Below, in pieces: positions 50,448-59,493 of a stretch of 64,000 nt of DNA (positions within the stretch are counted from its first letter, which is position 1; each line of letters begins with the position of its first letter). Position numbers and translations under genes: made by a program. The notes beneath the pieces were generated by a model. That model was given only the letters and a program-made list of their open reading frames with translations, was not told where the DNA came from and did not search any database. This stretch comes from QYOJ01 sp964616825 (GTDB lineage Bacteria > Bacteroidota > Bacteroidia > Bacteroidales > FEN-979): NCBI GenBank assembly GCA_964616825.1, contig CAZTSX010000003.1, forward strand, positions 62,001 to 126,000, given 5' to 3'.

Positions 50448-51068
50448 TTATTTATAATCCTCAATCTGAATACTCTCTTCACAAAACCCGGTTTCTACCT
50501 GTTGCATGTTAGAACAGACGATGATCGTCCGGTTTTTCCTATGGTCATTGATCAGGTTAAGGTACCACGCAATTCCGTTGCTGTCAAGATTGGTTGTGGG
50601 CTCATCAAGGAACAACAAGGGTGTTTTGCTGAGGATCGCACAAACCAGTTTGACCCGTTGTTTCATCCCGGAGGAATATTTCAGAATCTGTTTGGTTCTC
50701 GATTGTGGAAAAGCTAGCAAATCAGTGATTCTCGGAACCGTAAATCCGTCGACAATAGGTTTGAATGAGAAATGGAACTTCAGCATCTCCCGAAGTGTGA
50801 ACTCCTCAATGAGTTCCTGGTAGGGCGCGACAAGCGAAAGGTGACGAAATATCTCAGGATCGGGTATCTCTTTCCCTTTTTGGATATAGCTGATTTTTCC
50901 GGAGGTAGGGTGGATATTCCCGGCAAGGACCTGAAGGAGGGTGGATTTTCCAGATCCGTTCCGCCCCAGAATCGCATATCCTTTACCCGGGTCGAAGCGG
51001 GTGGACAGATCGCGGAAGATCCACTCGGTGCTGAATTTCTTTCCGATCCCAGTAAGGGTGATCGTCAT
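50448..51068 (-). CDS. ABC transporter ATP-binding subunit
   Basis: Single ATPase domain of 206 residues: Walker A GRNGSGKSTLL (about 36-46), signature YSSGMKQRVKL (about 131-141) and Walker B LLFLDEPTTNLD. No permease gene lies next to it in the window. It sits between lpxA and efp, a place often seen in Bacteroidota, which hints at envelope export, but the substrate is unknown. Confidence 0.85.
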   Translation of the reverse strand: MTITLTGIGKKFSTEWIFRDLSTRFDPGKGYAILGRNGSGKSTLLQVLAGNIHPTSGKISYIQKGKEIPDPEIFRHLSLVAPYQELIEEFTLREMLKFHFSFKPIVDGFTVPRITDLLAFPQSRTKQILKYSSGMKQRVKLVCAILSKTPLLFLDEPTTNLDSNGIAWYLNLINDHRKNRTIIVCSNMQQVETGFCEESIQIEDYK

Positions 51069-51080
51069 GCCGGTATGGTT

Positions 51081-51875
51081 TTATTTTTCGCGGTTATTTT
51101 TCGAAAAGCCTTTCATGATTCCCCGGCTGGAAGAAGTGATGAAGCTCAGGATCTCATCCCGTTCGGGGGTGGCTGGCACATCAGCTTCGATGATCGCAAC
51201 TGCCCGGGATACATTATGGCCACGCAGGTAGATACTACGGTAGATATCCTGAATCTGGTTGATCTGGTCCGTTGTGAACCCTCTTCTTCTCAATCCGATG
51301 GAGTTAACTCCCACATAGGAAATGGGTTCCCGGGCCGCTTTGGTATAGGGCGGTACGTCTTTCCGTACAAGGGAGCCTCCGGAGATCATCGTGTGGATGC
51401 CGATGTGTGAAAACTGGTGTACGGCTGCCATGCCTCCGATAATGGCCCAATCGTCAATCTCTATGTGCCCGGCCAGATTTGTCGCATTTCCAAGAATGAC
51501 GTTATTCCCGATGATACAGTCATGGGCAATATGAACATAAGCCATCAACAGGGTGTTGTTTCCAATAACCGTTTCGTTATTCGCTTTGGTGCCTCGGTTT
51601 ACGGTTACATACTCACGGATCGTGGTGTTGTCGCCAATCTTAACGATCGTATCTTCTCCATCATATTTGAGGTCCTGTGGGATTGCGGAGATCACTGCAC
51701 CTGGAAAGATCCTGCAATTCTTGCCAATGCGGGCTCCTTCCATGATCGTAACGTTGGAGCCGATCCATGTGCCTTCTTCGATCTCTACATTCTTATCGAT
51801 AGTTACAAAAGGCTCAATAACTACATTGGGTGCGACTTTTGCCTGAGGGTGTACGTATGCTAAAGGTTGATTCAT
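51081..51875 (-). CDS. lpxA: UDP-N-acetylglucosamine O-acyltransferase
   Basis: First committed step of lipid A synthesis: it transfers a 3-hydroxyacyl chain from ACP to the 3-OH of UDP-GlcNAc. The 264 residues show about 24 hexapeptide-repeat strands (NVVIEPFVTIDKNVEIEEGTWIGSN) and the catalytic His in LLMAYVHIAHDC (about 118-129), then a C-terminal helical tail. It lies 6 bases after the lpxC-fabZ gene. Full length for the family. Confidence 0.95.
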   Translation of the reverse strand: MNQPLAYVHPQAKVAPNVVIEPFVTIDKNVEIEEGTWIGSNVTIMEGARIGKNCRIFPGAVISAIPQDLKYDGEDTIVKIGDNTTIREYVTVNRGTKANNETVIGNNTLLMAYVHIAHDCIIGNNVILGNATNLAGHIEIDDWAIIGGMAAVHQFSHIGIHTMISGGSLVRKDVPPYTKAAREPISYVGVNSIGLRRRGFTTDQINQIQDIYRSIYLRGHNVSRAVAIIEADVPATPERDEILSFITSSSRGIMKGFSKNNREK

Positions 51876-51881
51876 TGGATG

Positions 51882-53276
51882 TTATTTGCGTTGGATTTGT
51901 GCCAGCATCTCTGCTTCCATCACTAATTTCTGGCCGACAAAGGCCTGGCCTCGCATGGAGATTAATCCCCTGCGTATGGGAGCGTTGAGTTGGTTGTAAA
52001 AAATGACAGTATCTCCGGGTACAACTTTGTTTCTGAATTTGACACCCTCAATCTTAACGAATAGAGTAGTATAATGTTGTGGGTCATCCACTGTTGATAA
52101 TGCCAGGATGCCTCCGGTCTGGGCCATCGCTTCAATCTGGATTACACCAGGCATCACTGGATTCCCTGGGAAATGACCAGCAAAGAATGGTTCATTCATG
52201 GTCACATTTTTTAATCCAACCACATAATCCGGTCCCATCTCCAGGATCTTGTCGATGAACAGGAAAGGAGCACGATGGGGGAGTATCTCCTGGATCTGGT
52301 TGATATCGTAGAGTGGGGTTTTGTTGAGGTCGAAGGTGTGAATCGTCTGGGATTTACGGGATGTTTTCCGGATCTGTTTTTTGATCAACCGGGCAAACTG
52401 GATATTGGAAAGATGCCCGGGGCGGGTAGCGATGATGTGTGCTTTAACAGGCATACCTATCAGGGCAAGGTCGCCTATCAGGTCGAGAAGTTTATGCCGG
52501 GCAGGTTCGTTTGGATAAATCAGGTCAAGGTTATTCAATACACCTTCCCGCAATACCTCAACCCGGGGTTTTTTGAAGATTTCTGCCAGGTGATCGAGCT
52601 CTTCCTGGGCTATGATCCGGTCGACAAAAACGATGGCATTGTTGAGGTCGCCGCCTTTGATCAGATTGTTGTTGAGGAGATACTCCAACTCATGAAGGAA
52701 GACGAAGGTCCGGCACGGAGCAATCTCATCCTTGAACTCTTTGATATGCGACAGTGTGGCATTCTGTGTAGTAAGGATCTTTGATTCGAAATCGATCATC
52801 ACGGAAATCTTGAACTCCCTGGAAGGGATCGCCAGAATCTCGACCTTATTCTCCGGATCGGTATAGGCGAGGTTAGATTTCAGTTCAATGTATTTTTTAA
52901 GCGCTTTTTGTTGTACGATGCCTGCTTTCAGTAGCTTCTCAACATAGATTCGGGAACTACCGTCAAGAATTGGTGTTTCCGATTGGTTGAGCTCAACCAG
53001 CACATTGTCGATCTCCAGTCCGGCAAGGGCTGCCAGCACATGTTCAACCGTTTCGATACGGACACCATCCTGCTCAAGGGAGGTTCCGCGGGAGGTGTCG
53101 ATCACGTTATCGACATCGGCATCCACAAGAACGCCGGAGTTCAGATCGAGTCTGGTAAATTTGTATCCATAATTCTCCGGAGCAGGCTTGAAGGTTAACT
53201 TGACCTTTTTTCCCGTATGCAATCCAACTCCTTCAATACTGACGGAGTTTTTTATGGTTTTCTGTTTTTCACTCAT
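51882..53276 (-). CDS. lpxC-fabZ: Fused UDP-3-O-acyl-GlcNAc deacetylase and 3-hydroxyacyl-ACP dehydratase
   Basis: Two-domain protein of 464 residues, a fusion typical of Bacteroidota. Residues 1-305 are LpxC: VEHVLAALAGLEIDN and HKLLDLIGDLALIG contain the zinc histidines. Residues about 320-464 are FabZ: LPHRAPFLFIDKI and GHFPGNPVMPGVIQIEAMAQ, with the catalytic His and Glu. LpxC deacetylates UDP-3-O-acyl-GlcNAc, the committed lipid A step; FabZ dehydrates 3-hydroxyacyl-ACP in fatty acid synthesis, so the fusion links both pathways at the branch point. It overlaps lpxD by 8 bases. Confidence 0.96.
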   Translation of the reverse strand: MSEKQKTIKNSVSIEGVGLHTGKKVKLTFKPAPENYGYKFTRLDLNSGVLVDADVDNVIDTSRGTSLEQDGVRIETVEHVLAALAGLEIDNVLVELNQSETPILDGSSRIYVEKLLKAGIVQQKALKKYIELKSNLAYTDPENKVEILAIPSREFKISVMIDFESKILTTQNATLSHIKEFKDEIAPCRTFVFLHELEYLLNNNLIKGGDLNNAIVFVDRIIAQEELDHLAEIFKKPRVEVLREGVLNNLDLIYPNEPARHKLLDLIGDLALIGMPVKAHIIATRPGHLSNIQFARLIKKQIRKTSRKSQTIHTFDLNKTPLYDINQIQEILPHRAPFLFIDKILEMGPDYVVGLKNVTMNEPFFAGHFPGNPVMPGVIQIEAMAQTGGILALSTVDDPQHYTTLFVKIEGVKFRNKVVPGDTVIFYNQLNAPIRRGLISMRGQAFVGQKLVMEAEMLAQIQRK

Positions 53277-54315
53277 CAGGGATTAACTTTTTTACCTGTT
53301 TTTCTAATGAACTTAATTTACGTACGATATCGTCCAAATTCCTCCAATGAACATAGTTTCGACGAGCTTTAGAAATGTCAATAGCAGGGGCGCCAAAATA
53401 AATACCACCCTCTTTTGTGAGGCTATTCTCCACACCAGAACGGGCGCCTACTTTTACGTTGTCGGCGACAACAAGATGACCTACAAATCCTACTTGTCCT
53501 CCAACCATGCAGTTTTTTCCGAATTTGGAAGATCCCGAAAGGCCTGTCTGGGCTGCCATCACCGTATTTTCACCAATCTCCACGTTATGAGCAACCTGGA
53601 TCAGGTTGTCCAGCTTTACACCACGCCGTAGCAGAGTAGATCCAATCGTTGCCCTGTCGATGGTCGTATTGGCCCCGATCTCCACGTTATCTTCCAATAT
53701 CACATTCCCCACCTGGGGAACCTTCCGGTAATTTTTATCATCCTGTGGAGCGAATCCGAATCCGTCGCTACCAATCACGGCACCGCTGTGTATTGTACAG
53801 TTGTTTCCGACCAGGCAGTCGTGATAGATCCGAACACCGGGAAAAAGAATGGTCTCGTTTCCGATTTTTACATGATCTCCGACATAAACCTGCGGGTAGA
53901 TCTGCACCTTGTCACCGATCTCAACATTTTCTCCGATAAATGCAAACTCACCAATGTAGAGTTCGTTACCTAGTTTGGCTGAAGGAGAGACAAATGAATG
54001 AGAGGAGATTCCTGATTTCCTATCTTTCAGGCTGTCATGAATCTCCAGCAACTTAGCAAACGCGTCATAAGGATCTTCTACCCTGATCAGGGTAAGGTCA
54101 TCTGGCAGCGGTTTGTCGGGAATAAAATGTTTATTGACGATTGCAAGCGTGGCTCCGGTTGTATAGATGTAATTTGTATAGGCCGGATTTGCCAGGAAAG
54201 TAAGCGTGCCGGGAGTTCCCTCTTCGATCTTCGAGAGGTTCGAAACCCTGGCATCAGGATTCCCTTCAACAGTGCCTTCAAGTAACTCGGCAATCTGACG
54301 GGCGGTAAATTCCAT
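53269..54315 (-). CDS. lpxD: UDP-3-O-acylglucosamine N-acyltransferase
   Basis: Full-length LpxD, 348 residues, that adds the second 3-hydroxyacyl chain in lipid A synthesis. The N-terminal domain is followed by hexapeptide repeats (VSPSAKLGNELYIGEFAFIGENVEIGDK), the catalytic His segment LDNLIQVAHNVEIGENT (about residue 245), and a C-terminal coiled region (DDIVRKLSSLEKQVKKL). It comes first in the lpxD-lpxC/fabZ-lpxA cluster, 100 bases after the HD gene stop. Confidence 0.95.
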   Translation of the reverse strand: MEFTARQIAELLEGTVEGNPDARVSNLSKIEEGTPGTLTFLANPAYTNYIYTTGATLAIVNKHFIPDKPLPDDLTLIRVEDPYDAFAKLLEIHDSLKDRKSGISSHSFVSPSAKLGNELYIGEFAFIGENVEIGDKVQIYPQVYVGDHVKIGNETILFPGVRIYHDCLVGNNCTIHSGAVIGSDGFGFAPQDDKNYRKVPQVGNVILEDNVEIGANTTIDRATIGSTLLRRGVKLDNLIQVAHNVEIGENTVMAAQTGLSGSSKFGKNCMVGGQVGFVGHLVVADNVKVGARSGVENSLTKEGGIYFGAPAIDISKARRNYVHWRNLDDIVRKLSSLEKQVKKLIPDE

Positions 54316-54415
54316 TTAGCTTGATTTAGAGGTTTTTACTTTACTGGAAAAGCGGTGCAAGTTACCAATTATTTCGAAAACGAGTGGTTTTTTTTCAACG
54401 AAACACCTTCCTTTT

Positions 54416-55567
54416 TCACAAATCTTTCGGGTATGAGAGCAGATATTTTTCCGAACGCGTGGAGAGAATCGAAATATTCAATTGTTCGGAAGCTTCCGAT
54501 ACATCCAGCAAATCACCATCCCGTGTCCTGATATTGATCCGATCGTGGTCGGGGTTGTAAGCATTGTTGGAAACAAGTTCCTCAGAGACAAAAAATCCGA
54601 CTTCTCCATCTTTCAGCCTGAATTTCTCAGCTGTCGCAATTTTGATCTTTTCAACATATGATGGATCAAAGGGTTTGTGCTGGATCTCGGCCCGAAAGAG
54701 GCGGCGATTGACAAGCCGGTTGCTTAGCTCAGAAAGAATGTGATCATCATGGAGAATCCAAACCTTGAGGGAGGAGAAAATATCAGAATCATCGAGTTTG
54801 GAGAAATCATCCAGATAATCATCCCGAGAAAGCACTTCTTTATCATGAACAGGTTCCTGTAAAAACCGTTTCAACGCAGGAGTTGCAAAAAGTTCTGCCC
54901 CCATTTCTCCCAGTTGTTTCGATCTCGTGAAGATGTTGGAGAGCATGACATCGGCTGCCAGTACTGCTTTGTGAAGATATACTTGCCAGTACATCAACCT
55001 CCTTGCCAGGATGAATTTCTCAATGGAGTAGATCCCTTTCTCTTCTACAACCAGTTCGTCATCCACCACTGTAAGCATATTGATGATGCGATCTGTGTTG
55101 ATCACCCCCTCTGCGACACCGGTAAAGAAACTATCACGGGAGAGGTAATCGAGCCGATCCATGTCGAGTTGACTCGAGACAAGCTGATGAAGGAATCCTT
55201 TGGAATAGGTGTCGGTAAAGATTCGGATCGCTGTCTCCAGTGTTCCGTTAAATTGATTGTTTAATTTCTCCATGAAGAGAAGGGATATCTCTTCGTGTGA
55301 GATTCCTGTGATAATCGATTTCTCCAGCGTGTGTGAATAAGGACCGTGGCCGATGTCGTGCAACAGGATCGCCAGCAAGGCACCCTGCTCCTCAACAGGA
55401 GTGATCTCAACCCCTTTTCCCCGAAGGACATGAATCGCCTGTTTCATCAGGAAAAGACAACCCAGGGCATGTTGAAAACGGGTATGGGTGGCAGAAGGGA
55501 AGACATAATCGGTGATTCCAAGCTGCTTGATCCTTCGTAGACGCTGGAACCAGGGATGTTCTATCAC
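54416..55567 (-). CDS. HD-domain phosphohydrolase (dNTPase-like)
   Basis: HD-superfamily metal-dependent phosphohydrolase, 383 residues from a GTG at 55567. Motifs: FQHALG (first His), ILLHDIGHGPYSH (the HD pair), and SHEEISLLF. Family members hydrolyse nucleotides. The reading frame continues upstream with conserved-looking residues (NINDPIYGFITIPDEFLFD), which homologues contain, back to an in-frame stop at 55673-55675, yet no ATG, GTG or TTG lies in that stretch. The true start may be a rare codon (ATC at 55642 or 55639) or there is a small sequence error in an A-rich run. Confidence 0.8.
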   Translation of the reverse strand: MIEHPWFQRLRRIKQLGITDYVFPSATHTRFQHALGCLFLMKQAIHVLRGKGVEITPVEEQGALLAILLHDIGHGPYSHTLEKSIITGISHEEISLLFMEKLNNQFNGTLETAIRIFTDTYSKGFLHQLVSSQLDMDRLDYLSRDSFFTGVAEGVINTDRIINMLTVVDDELVVEEKGIYSIEKFILARRLMYWQVYLHKAVLAADVMLSNIFTRSKQLGEMGAELFATPALKRFLQEPVHDKEVLSRDDYLDDFSKLDDSDIFSSLKVWILHDDHILSELSNRLVNRRLFRAEIQHKPFDPSYVEKIKIATAEKFRLKDGEVGFFVSEELVSNNAYNPDHDRINIRTRDGDLLDVSEASEQLNISILSTRSEKYLLSYPKDL

Positions 55568-55727
55568 ATCAAAAAGGAATTCATCAGGAATTGTAATGAA
55601 TCCGTAGATGGGGTCGTTGATATTTTTCTTTTTATTGATGATTTCCGATACCTTTGTTAATGAAACATAAAATTAATACTTACAGGCAATAAAAGGTTAA
55701 TTCCGACATTAAACTTAGGACAAAAAT

Positions 55728-55733
55728 AAGGAG
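55728..55733 (+). promoter_or_regulatory. Shine-Dalgarno site of porX
   Basis: AAGGAG four bases before the ATG at 55738. Such sites are uncommon in this window, so it supports the chosen start and suggests efficient translation. Confidence 0.6.
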
Positions 55734-55737
55734 AACA

Positions 55738-57291
55738 ATGGAGAAGATAAATATTTTGTGGGTAGATGATGAAATTGACCTGTTGAAACCTCATCTTCTA
55801 TTTCTGCGTCAAAAGGGATATGATGTGGAGACAGCCAACAATGGACATGACGCATTAGAGCTTTTGGATGGCAATATTTTTGATATTATTTTTCTGGATG
55901 AACAGATGCCGGGTATGTCAGGGATTGAGACACTTGCAAAGATCAAAGAGAAATCCTCCCCCCCCCCTGTGGTGATGATCACCAAAAGCGAGGAAGAGTC
56001 GATCATGGAAGATGCGATCGGAAGTAATATAGCCGATTACCTGATCAAACCGGTTAATCCCAACCAGATCCTGTTATCCCTGAAGAAGACATTGGAGAAT
56101 AAAAAGCTCGTCAGCGAAAAGACAACATTTCAATATCAGCAGGAGTTCCGGAATATCGGAATGGAGATCAGCAACAGGTTAAATTTTCAGGAGTGGATCG
56201 ATGTGTATAAAAAGATCATCGGATGGGAGTTACGCCTGGGAACTTCACAGGATGAAGGCATGAATGAAGTATTACAGATGCAAAAGACGGAGGCTAACCA
56301 GGTTTTCAGCAAGTTTGTGGAGCGAAATTACATTGACTGGATTCATGGCAAGACAGATGACAGACCGATTCAGTCACATAATCTCATTAAGGAGAGTATT
56401 TTCCCTATGTTGCAGGATAACAGACCAACCTTTGTGATCCTGATCGACAACCTCCGGTTCGATCAATGGAAAGTCCTGCAACCAACAATCGAAGAGAGTT
56501 TCCGGGTGGAAGAGGAAGATATCTACTATAGCATCCTTCCCACCACTACACAATATGCTCGTAATTCAATTTTTTCCGGATTACTTCCTACTGAGATCGA
56601 AAAAAAATACCCCAAATACTGGGTGAATGAAGACGAGGAGGGACCAAAGAACAATTGTGAGAGCGAGCTCCTGGGTGAGTTGTTAAAAAGGTATGGCAGG
56701 GATATCAAGCACGCTTACTACAAAGTCCTCAATATGTCGTATGGAAAGAAACTGGTAGAACTGATGCCAAACATGATGACGAATAAGCTGAACGTTATCG
56801 TTTACAACTTTGTAGATATGCTTTCGCATGCGCGCACCGAGATGGAGATGATCCGGGAACTTGCCAGCGACGATAAAGCTTACCGGTCATTGACCCTTTC
56901 ATGGTTCCAGCACTCTCCGTTGTTGGAGATCTTTCGATTCTTGTCGGAGAAAAATGTGAATGTTGTGATCACAACTGATCATGGGTCTATCCGAGTCAAC
57001 AATCCTGTGAAAATCCTGGGTGACAGGAATACCACTTCCAACCTGCGATACAAAACAGGGAAAGCGCTTAAGTATGAGCGAAACGAGGTGTTTGAAGTGA
57101 GAAATCCGGCCGATGCTTTCCTTCCCAAAGTCAACGTGAGCTCTACATTTGCTTTTTGCCGGGGCGATGATTTCTTTGCCTACCCCAACAACTACAACTA
57201 CTACGTGAACTATTACAAAGACACGTTCCAGCATGGTGGGATCTCGATGGAGGAGATTTTGGTGCCGTTTATTACGTTACGGAATAAATAG
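55738..57291 (+). CDS. porX: PorX-like response regulator with PglZ domain
   Basis: Cytosolic two-component response regulator of 517 residues. The receiver domain (1-120) has Asp10/Asp11, the phosphorylation site Asp54 in IIFLDEQMPG and Lys82 region VMITKSEEE; after a helical linker comes a PglZ/alkaline-phosphatase-like domain (about 200-515) with LIDNLRFDQWK, YSILPTTTQYARNSIFSGLLP, VYNFVDMLSHA and ITTDHGSIRV. PorX with the histidine kinase PorY controls T9SS genes in Bacteroidota. The T9SS cargo proteins in this window are potential targets. The gene is followed by tsaE and ald in a conserved order. Confidence 0.92.
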   Translation: MEKINILWVDDEIDLLKPHLLFLRQKGYDVETANNGHDALELLDGNIFDIIFLDEQMPGMSGIETLAKIKEKSSPPPVVMITKSEEESIMEDAIGSNIADYLIKPVNPNQILLSLKKTLENKKLVSEKTTFQYQQEFRNIGMEISNRLNFQEWIDVYKKIIGWELRLGTSQDEGMNEVLQMQKTEANQVFSKFVERNYIDWIHGKTDDRPIQSHNLIKESIFPMLQDNRPTFVILIDNLRFDQWKVLQPTIEESFRVEEEDIYYSILPTTTQYARNSIFSGLLPTEIEKKYPKYWVNEDEEGPKNNCESELLGELLKRYGRDIKHAYYKVLNMSYGKKLVELMPNMMTNKLNVIVYNFVDMLSHARTEMEMIRELASDDKAYRSLTLSWFQHSPLLEIFRFLSEKNVNVVITTDHGSIRVNNPVKILGDRNTTSNLRYKTGKALKYERNEVFEVRNPADAFLPKVNVSSTFAFCRGDDFFAYPNNYNYYVNYYKDTFQHGGISMEEILVPFITLRNK

Positions 57292-57298
57292 GATTGCC

Positions 57299-57718
57299 AT
57301 GGTTGAAAAACCCAAAAAACATCGGGTAAAATCTGAAGCCGAACTTCCTGAAGTTGCCCGGAAGCTGCTTGCTGCCTTCCCCGATCAACGGGTTTTCGCG
57401 TTCTATGGTGAGATGGGCGCCGGGAAAACTACTTTCATCAAAGCGCTCTGCCTGCAACTGGGTGTGGAAAATAGTGCTTTGAGTCCCACATATGCAATTG
57501 TCAACGAATACCATACTCAAGATGATACCCCGGTCTATCATTTCGATTTCTATCGGATCAACAAACTTGAAGAGATCTACGATATCGGGTATGAAGAATA
57601 TATCCACAGTGGCCACTACTGCTTCATCGAATGGCCTGAGCTGATGAGAGAGTTGTTGCCGGAAGAGGTTGTTAGCGTATATATCTCTTCAGATACCATC
57701 AGGACCTTTAGTTTCTGA
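57299..57718 (+). CDS. tsaE: tRNA threonylcarbamoyladenosine synthesis ATPase
   Basis: P-loop ATPase of 139 residues needed for t6A37 formation in ANN-decoding tRNAs, working with TsaB and TsaD. The start is the ATG at 57299 (MVEKPKKHRV), 7 bases after porX; an upstream frame is ignored. Walker A GEMGAGKTTFIKALC (about 39-53), YAIVNEYHT and the DFYRINKLEEIYDIGYEEY segment match the family. Essential in many bacteria. Confidence 0.95.
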   Translation: MVEKPKKHRVKSEAELPEVARKLLAAFPDQRVFAFYGEMGAGKTTFIKALCLQLGVENSALSPTYAIVNEYHTQDDTPVYHFDFYRINKLEEIYDIGYEEYIHSGHYCFIEWPELMRELLPEEVVSVYISSDTIRTFSF

Positions 57719-57727
57719 CCTTTTTTG

Positions 57728-57735
57728 TAAATTTG
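57728..57735 (+). promoter_or_regulatory. Candidate -7 box for the lipoprotein gene
   Basis: TAAATTTG fits TAnnTTTG and lies just after the tsaE stop, 29 bases before the ATG at 57765. Confidence 0.45.
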
Positions 57736-57752
57736 ACCTTAATTACCAAAAA

Positions 57753-57760
57753 AAGGAGGT
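57753..57760 (+). promoter_or_regulatory. Strong Shine-Dalgarno site
   Basis: AAGGAGGT, an almost perfect complement to the 16S rRNA end, four bases before the ATG at 57765. Unusually strong for this window. Confidence 0.7.
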
Positions 57761-57764
57761 CATC

Positions 57765-58256
57765 ATGATTAAAACAAAGAAATTTATTCAACCCATCATT
57801 TTTGTTGTCCTGATCAGTCTTTTATGCATTTCATGTGAGCAGGAGATGCCCGAAGCACAGGAAGGAGAAGCCCAGGTCTATCAACTCTGGAATAACTTGA
57901 AGCAAAAGAATTTCGAGATTATTGAGAAAAATATGGCTTCAGGATTTCAGTCTATCCATCAGTATGGTGCCAATGATATGGAGGCAGAGATGAAGCTGAT
58001 CTTCAATCTGGAGATGTCAGACTATACCATTACCGACCTGATAATCACCAGCAACGAGGATCTTATCATTGCCACATATTTTGTTTCTGTAGCGGAAACC
58101 ATTGATGGAGAACGCCTTTCCAAAGAGCCGGCACCCAGAATGACAATTTTTATCGAAATCGACGATGAATGGAAATGGATTGCTCATGCAAATCTCAAGC
58201 CTATCCCGGAGAAAGTAGAAGAGCATTCGGAAGGCGACAACGATAGTGAACATTAA
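57765..58256 (+). CDS. Small lipoprotein with SnoaL/NTF2-like fold
   Basis: Predicted lipoprotein of 163 residues starting at the ATG after the strong Shine-Dalgarno site. The signal (7-24) ends in CISC, a loose lipobox. The rest (about 33-150) has the arrangement of DUF4440/SnoaL-like proteins: VYQLWNNLKQKNFEIIEKNMASGFQSIHQ, then strands ending FIEIDDEWKWIAHANLKP. No catalytic residues can be assigned. The C-terminal tail EEHSEGDNDSEH is acidic. It lies between tsaE and ald in the same direction. Confidence 0.7.
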   Translation: MIKTKKFIQPIIFVVLISLLCISCEQEMPEAQEGEAQVYQLWNNLKQKNFEIIEKNMASGFQSIHQYGANDMEAEMKLIFNLEMSDYTITDLIITSNEDLIIATYFVSVAETIDGERLSKEPAPRMTIFIEIDDEWKWIAHANLKPIPEKVEEHSEGDNDSEH

Positions 58257-58267
58257 AATTTCCCAGT

Positions 58268-59491
58268 ATGGAAGACTCTATGTCTGACACGACCAGACCT
58301 TCGACAGCTGAACAATTGATGCCACAGGAAGAGATGCTGGAGGTAACCCGCCGCAAGAAGAAACTCTCTATCGGTATCCCCAGGGAGATTACCCTGGAAG
58401 AGACCAGGGTATCACTGGTCCCTGATGGAGTCAACCTTCTCTCCAGACAGGGTCATCAGGTGCTGATAGAGGCAGGAGCCGGAGAATCTGCCCACTTTTC
58501 TGATCATGAATACAGCGAAGCCGGAGCCCGGATTGTCTACTCTCCGGATGAGGTTTTTAAGTCAGATATGATCCTGAAGGTAGCTCCACTTTCAGACAAA
58601 GAGATGGAGCTATTGCAACCCAAGCAAACCCTGATCTCGGCACTTCAGATAGCTGTTCAGCAGGAAGCCTATTTCCGAACCCTGATGAACAAAAAGATCA
58701 CAGCACTCGGGTATGAGCTGATCCGTGATAAAACACAATCATTTCCGGTCATTCGTGCCATGAGTGAGATTGCCGGATGCACATCGATCTTTATCGCTGC
58801 TGAATACCTTGCCAATCCTGAGTTTGGTCGAGGCATGATGTTCGGAGGTTTCACGGGGATAGGTCCGTCGGAAGTAGTAATTATCGGCGCCGGAACTGTC
58901 GGAGAATTTGCCGCCAGCTCAGCTATCGGTTTGGGAGCTCTGGTGAAGGTGTTTGACAATTCTGTTTACCGGTTGCGACGTTTGCAGAATAGTCTTGGCA
59001 ACCGGATTTTTACTTCTATTCTTCATCCGAAAGTGCTGCTGGAATCTTTAAAAACAGCCGATGCAGTTATCGGGGCTGTTCACTCAATGGAAGGTAAATC
59101 ACCCTGCCTCATCAGCAGCGAGATGATCAAAGAGATGAAAGAGGGGACAATCATAATCGACGTAAGCATCGATCAGGGAGGTTGTTTTGAAACTTCGCGT
59201 CCAACCACACACAGCAATCCTGTATTCAAGGAGTATGGAGTCACTCATTATTGTGTGCCAAACATCGCTTCACGAGTCCCGCATACTGCATCCCAGGCAT
59301 TGAATAATATTTTTGCCCCGATTCTCCTGGACATCTGTTCTGAAGGAGGCATCGAATCATTGATTAAGAAGGATCCTGGTGTCAGGCAGGGAGTTTATCT
59401 CTTTAACGGAACTGTTACTAACCTGTCGATAAGCAACAGTTTCAATCTGCCTTTCCAGGATATTGACCTACTGATGGCAGCACTCAGGTAA
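58268..59491 (+). CDS. ald: Alanine dehydrogenase
   Basis: NAD-dependent L-alanine dehydrogenase, 407 residues, interconverting alanine and pyruvate plus ammonia. A 35-residue N-terminal extension, seen also in Bacteroidota homologues, precedes the conserved GIPREITLEETRVSLVPDGV (about 37-56), LLSRQGHQVLIEAGAG and the Rossmann motif VIIGAGTVGEFAA (about 205-217), with SIDQGGCFETSRPTTHSNPVF near 300-320. A start four codons later (MSDTTRP) is possible. Order porX-tsaE-lipoprotein-ald-aroB-aroA suggests a cotranscribed group. Confidence 0.9.
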   Translation: MEDSMSDTTRPSTAEQLMPQEEMLEVTRRKKKLSIGIPREITLEETRVSLVPDGVNLLSRQGHQVLIEAGAGESAHFSDHEYSEAGARIVYSPDEVFKSDMILKVAPLSDKEMELLQPKQTLISALQIAVQQEAYFRTLMNKKITALGYELIRDKTQSFPVIRAMSEIAGCTSIFIAAEYLANPEFGRGMMFGGFTGIGPSEVVIIGAGTVGEFAASSAIGLGALVKVFDNSVYRLRRLQNSLGNRIFTSILHPKVLLESLKTADAVIGAVHSMEGKSPCLISSEMIKEMKEGTIIIDVSIDQGGCFETSRPTTHSNPVFKEYGVTHYCVPNIASRVPHTASQALNNIFAPILLDICSEGGIESLIKKDPGVRQGVYLFNGTVTNLSISNSFNLPFQDIDLLMAALR

Positions 59492-59493
59492 GC

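Noticed and set aside
52275..52784. 169-residue open frame on the plus strand
   Set aside because: Antisense to lpxC-fabZ, whose protein matches its family over the whole length.
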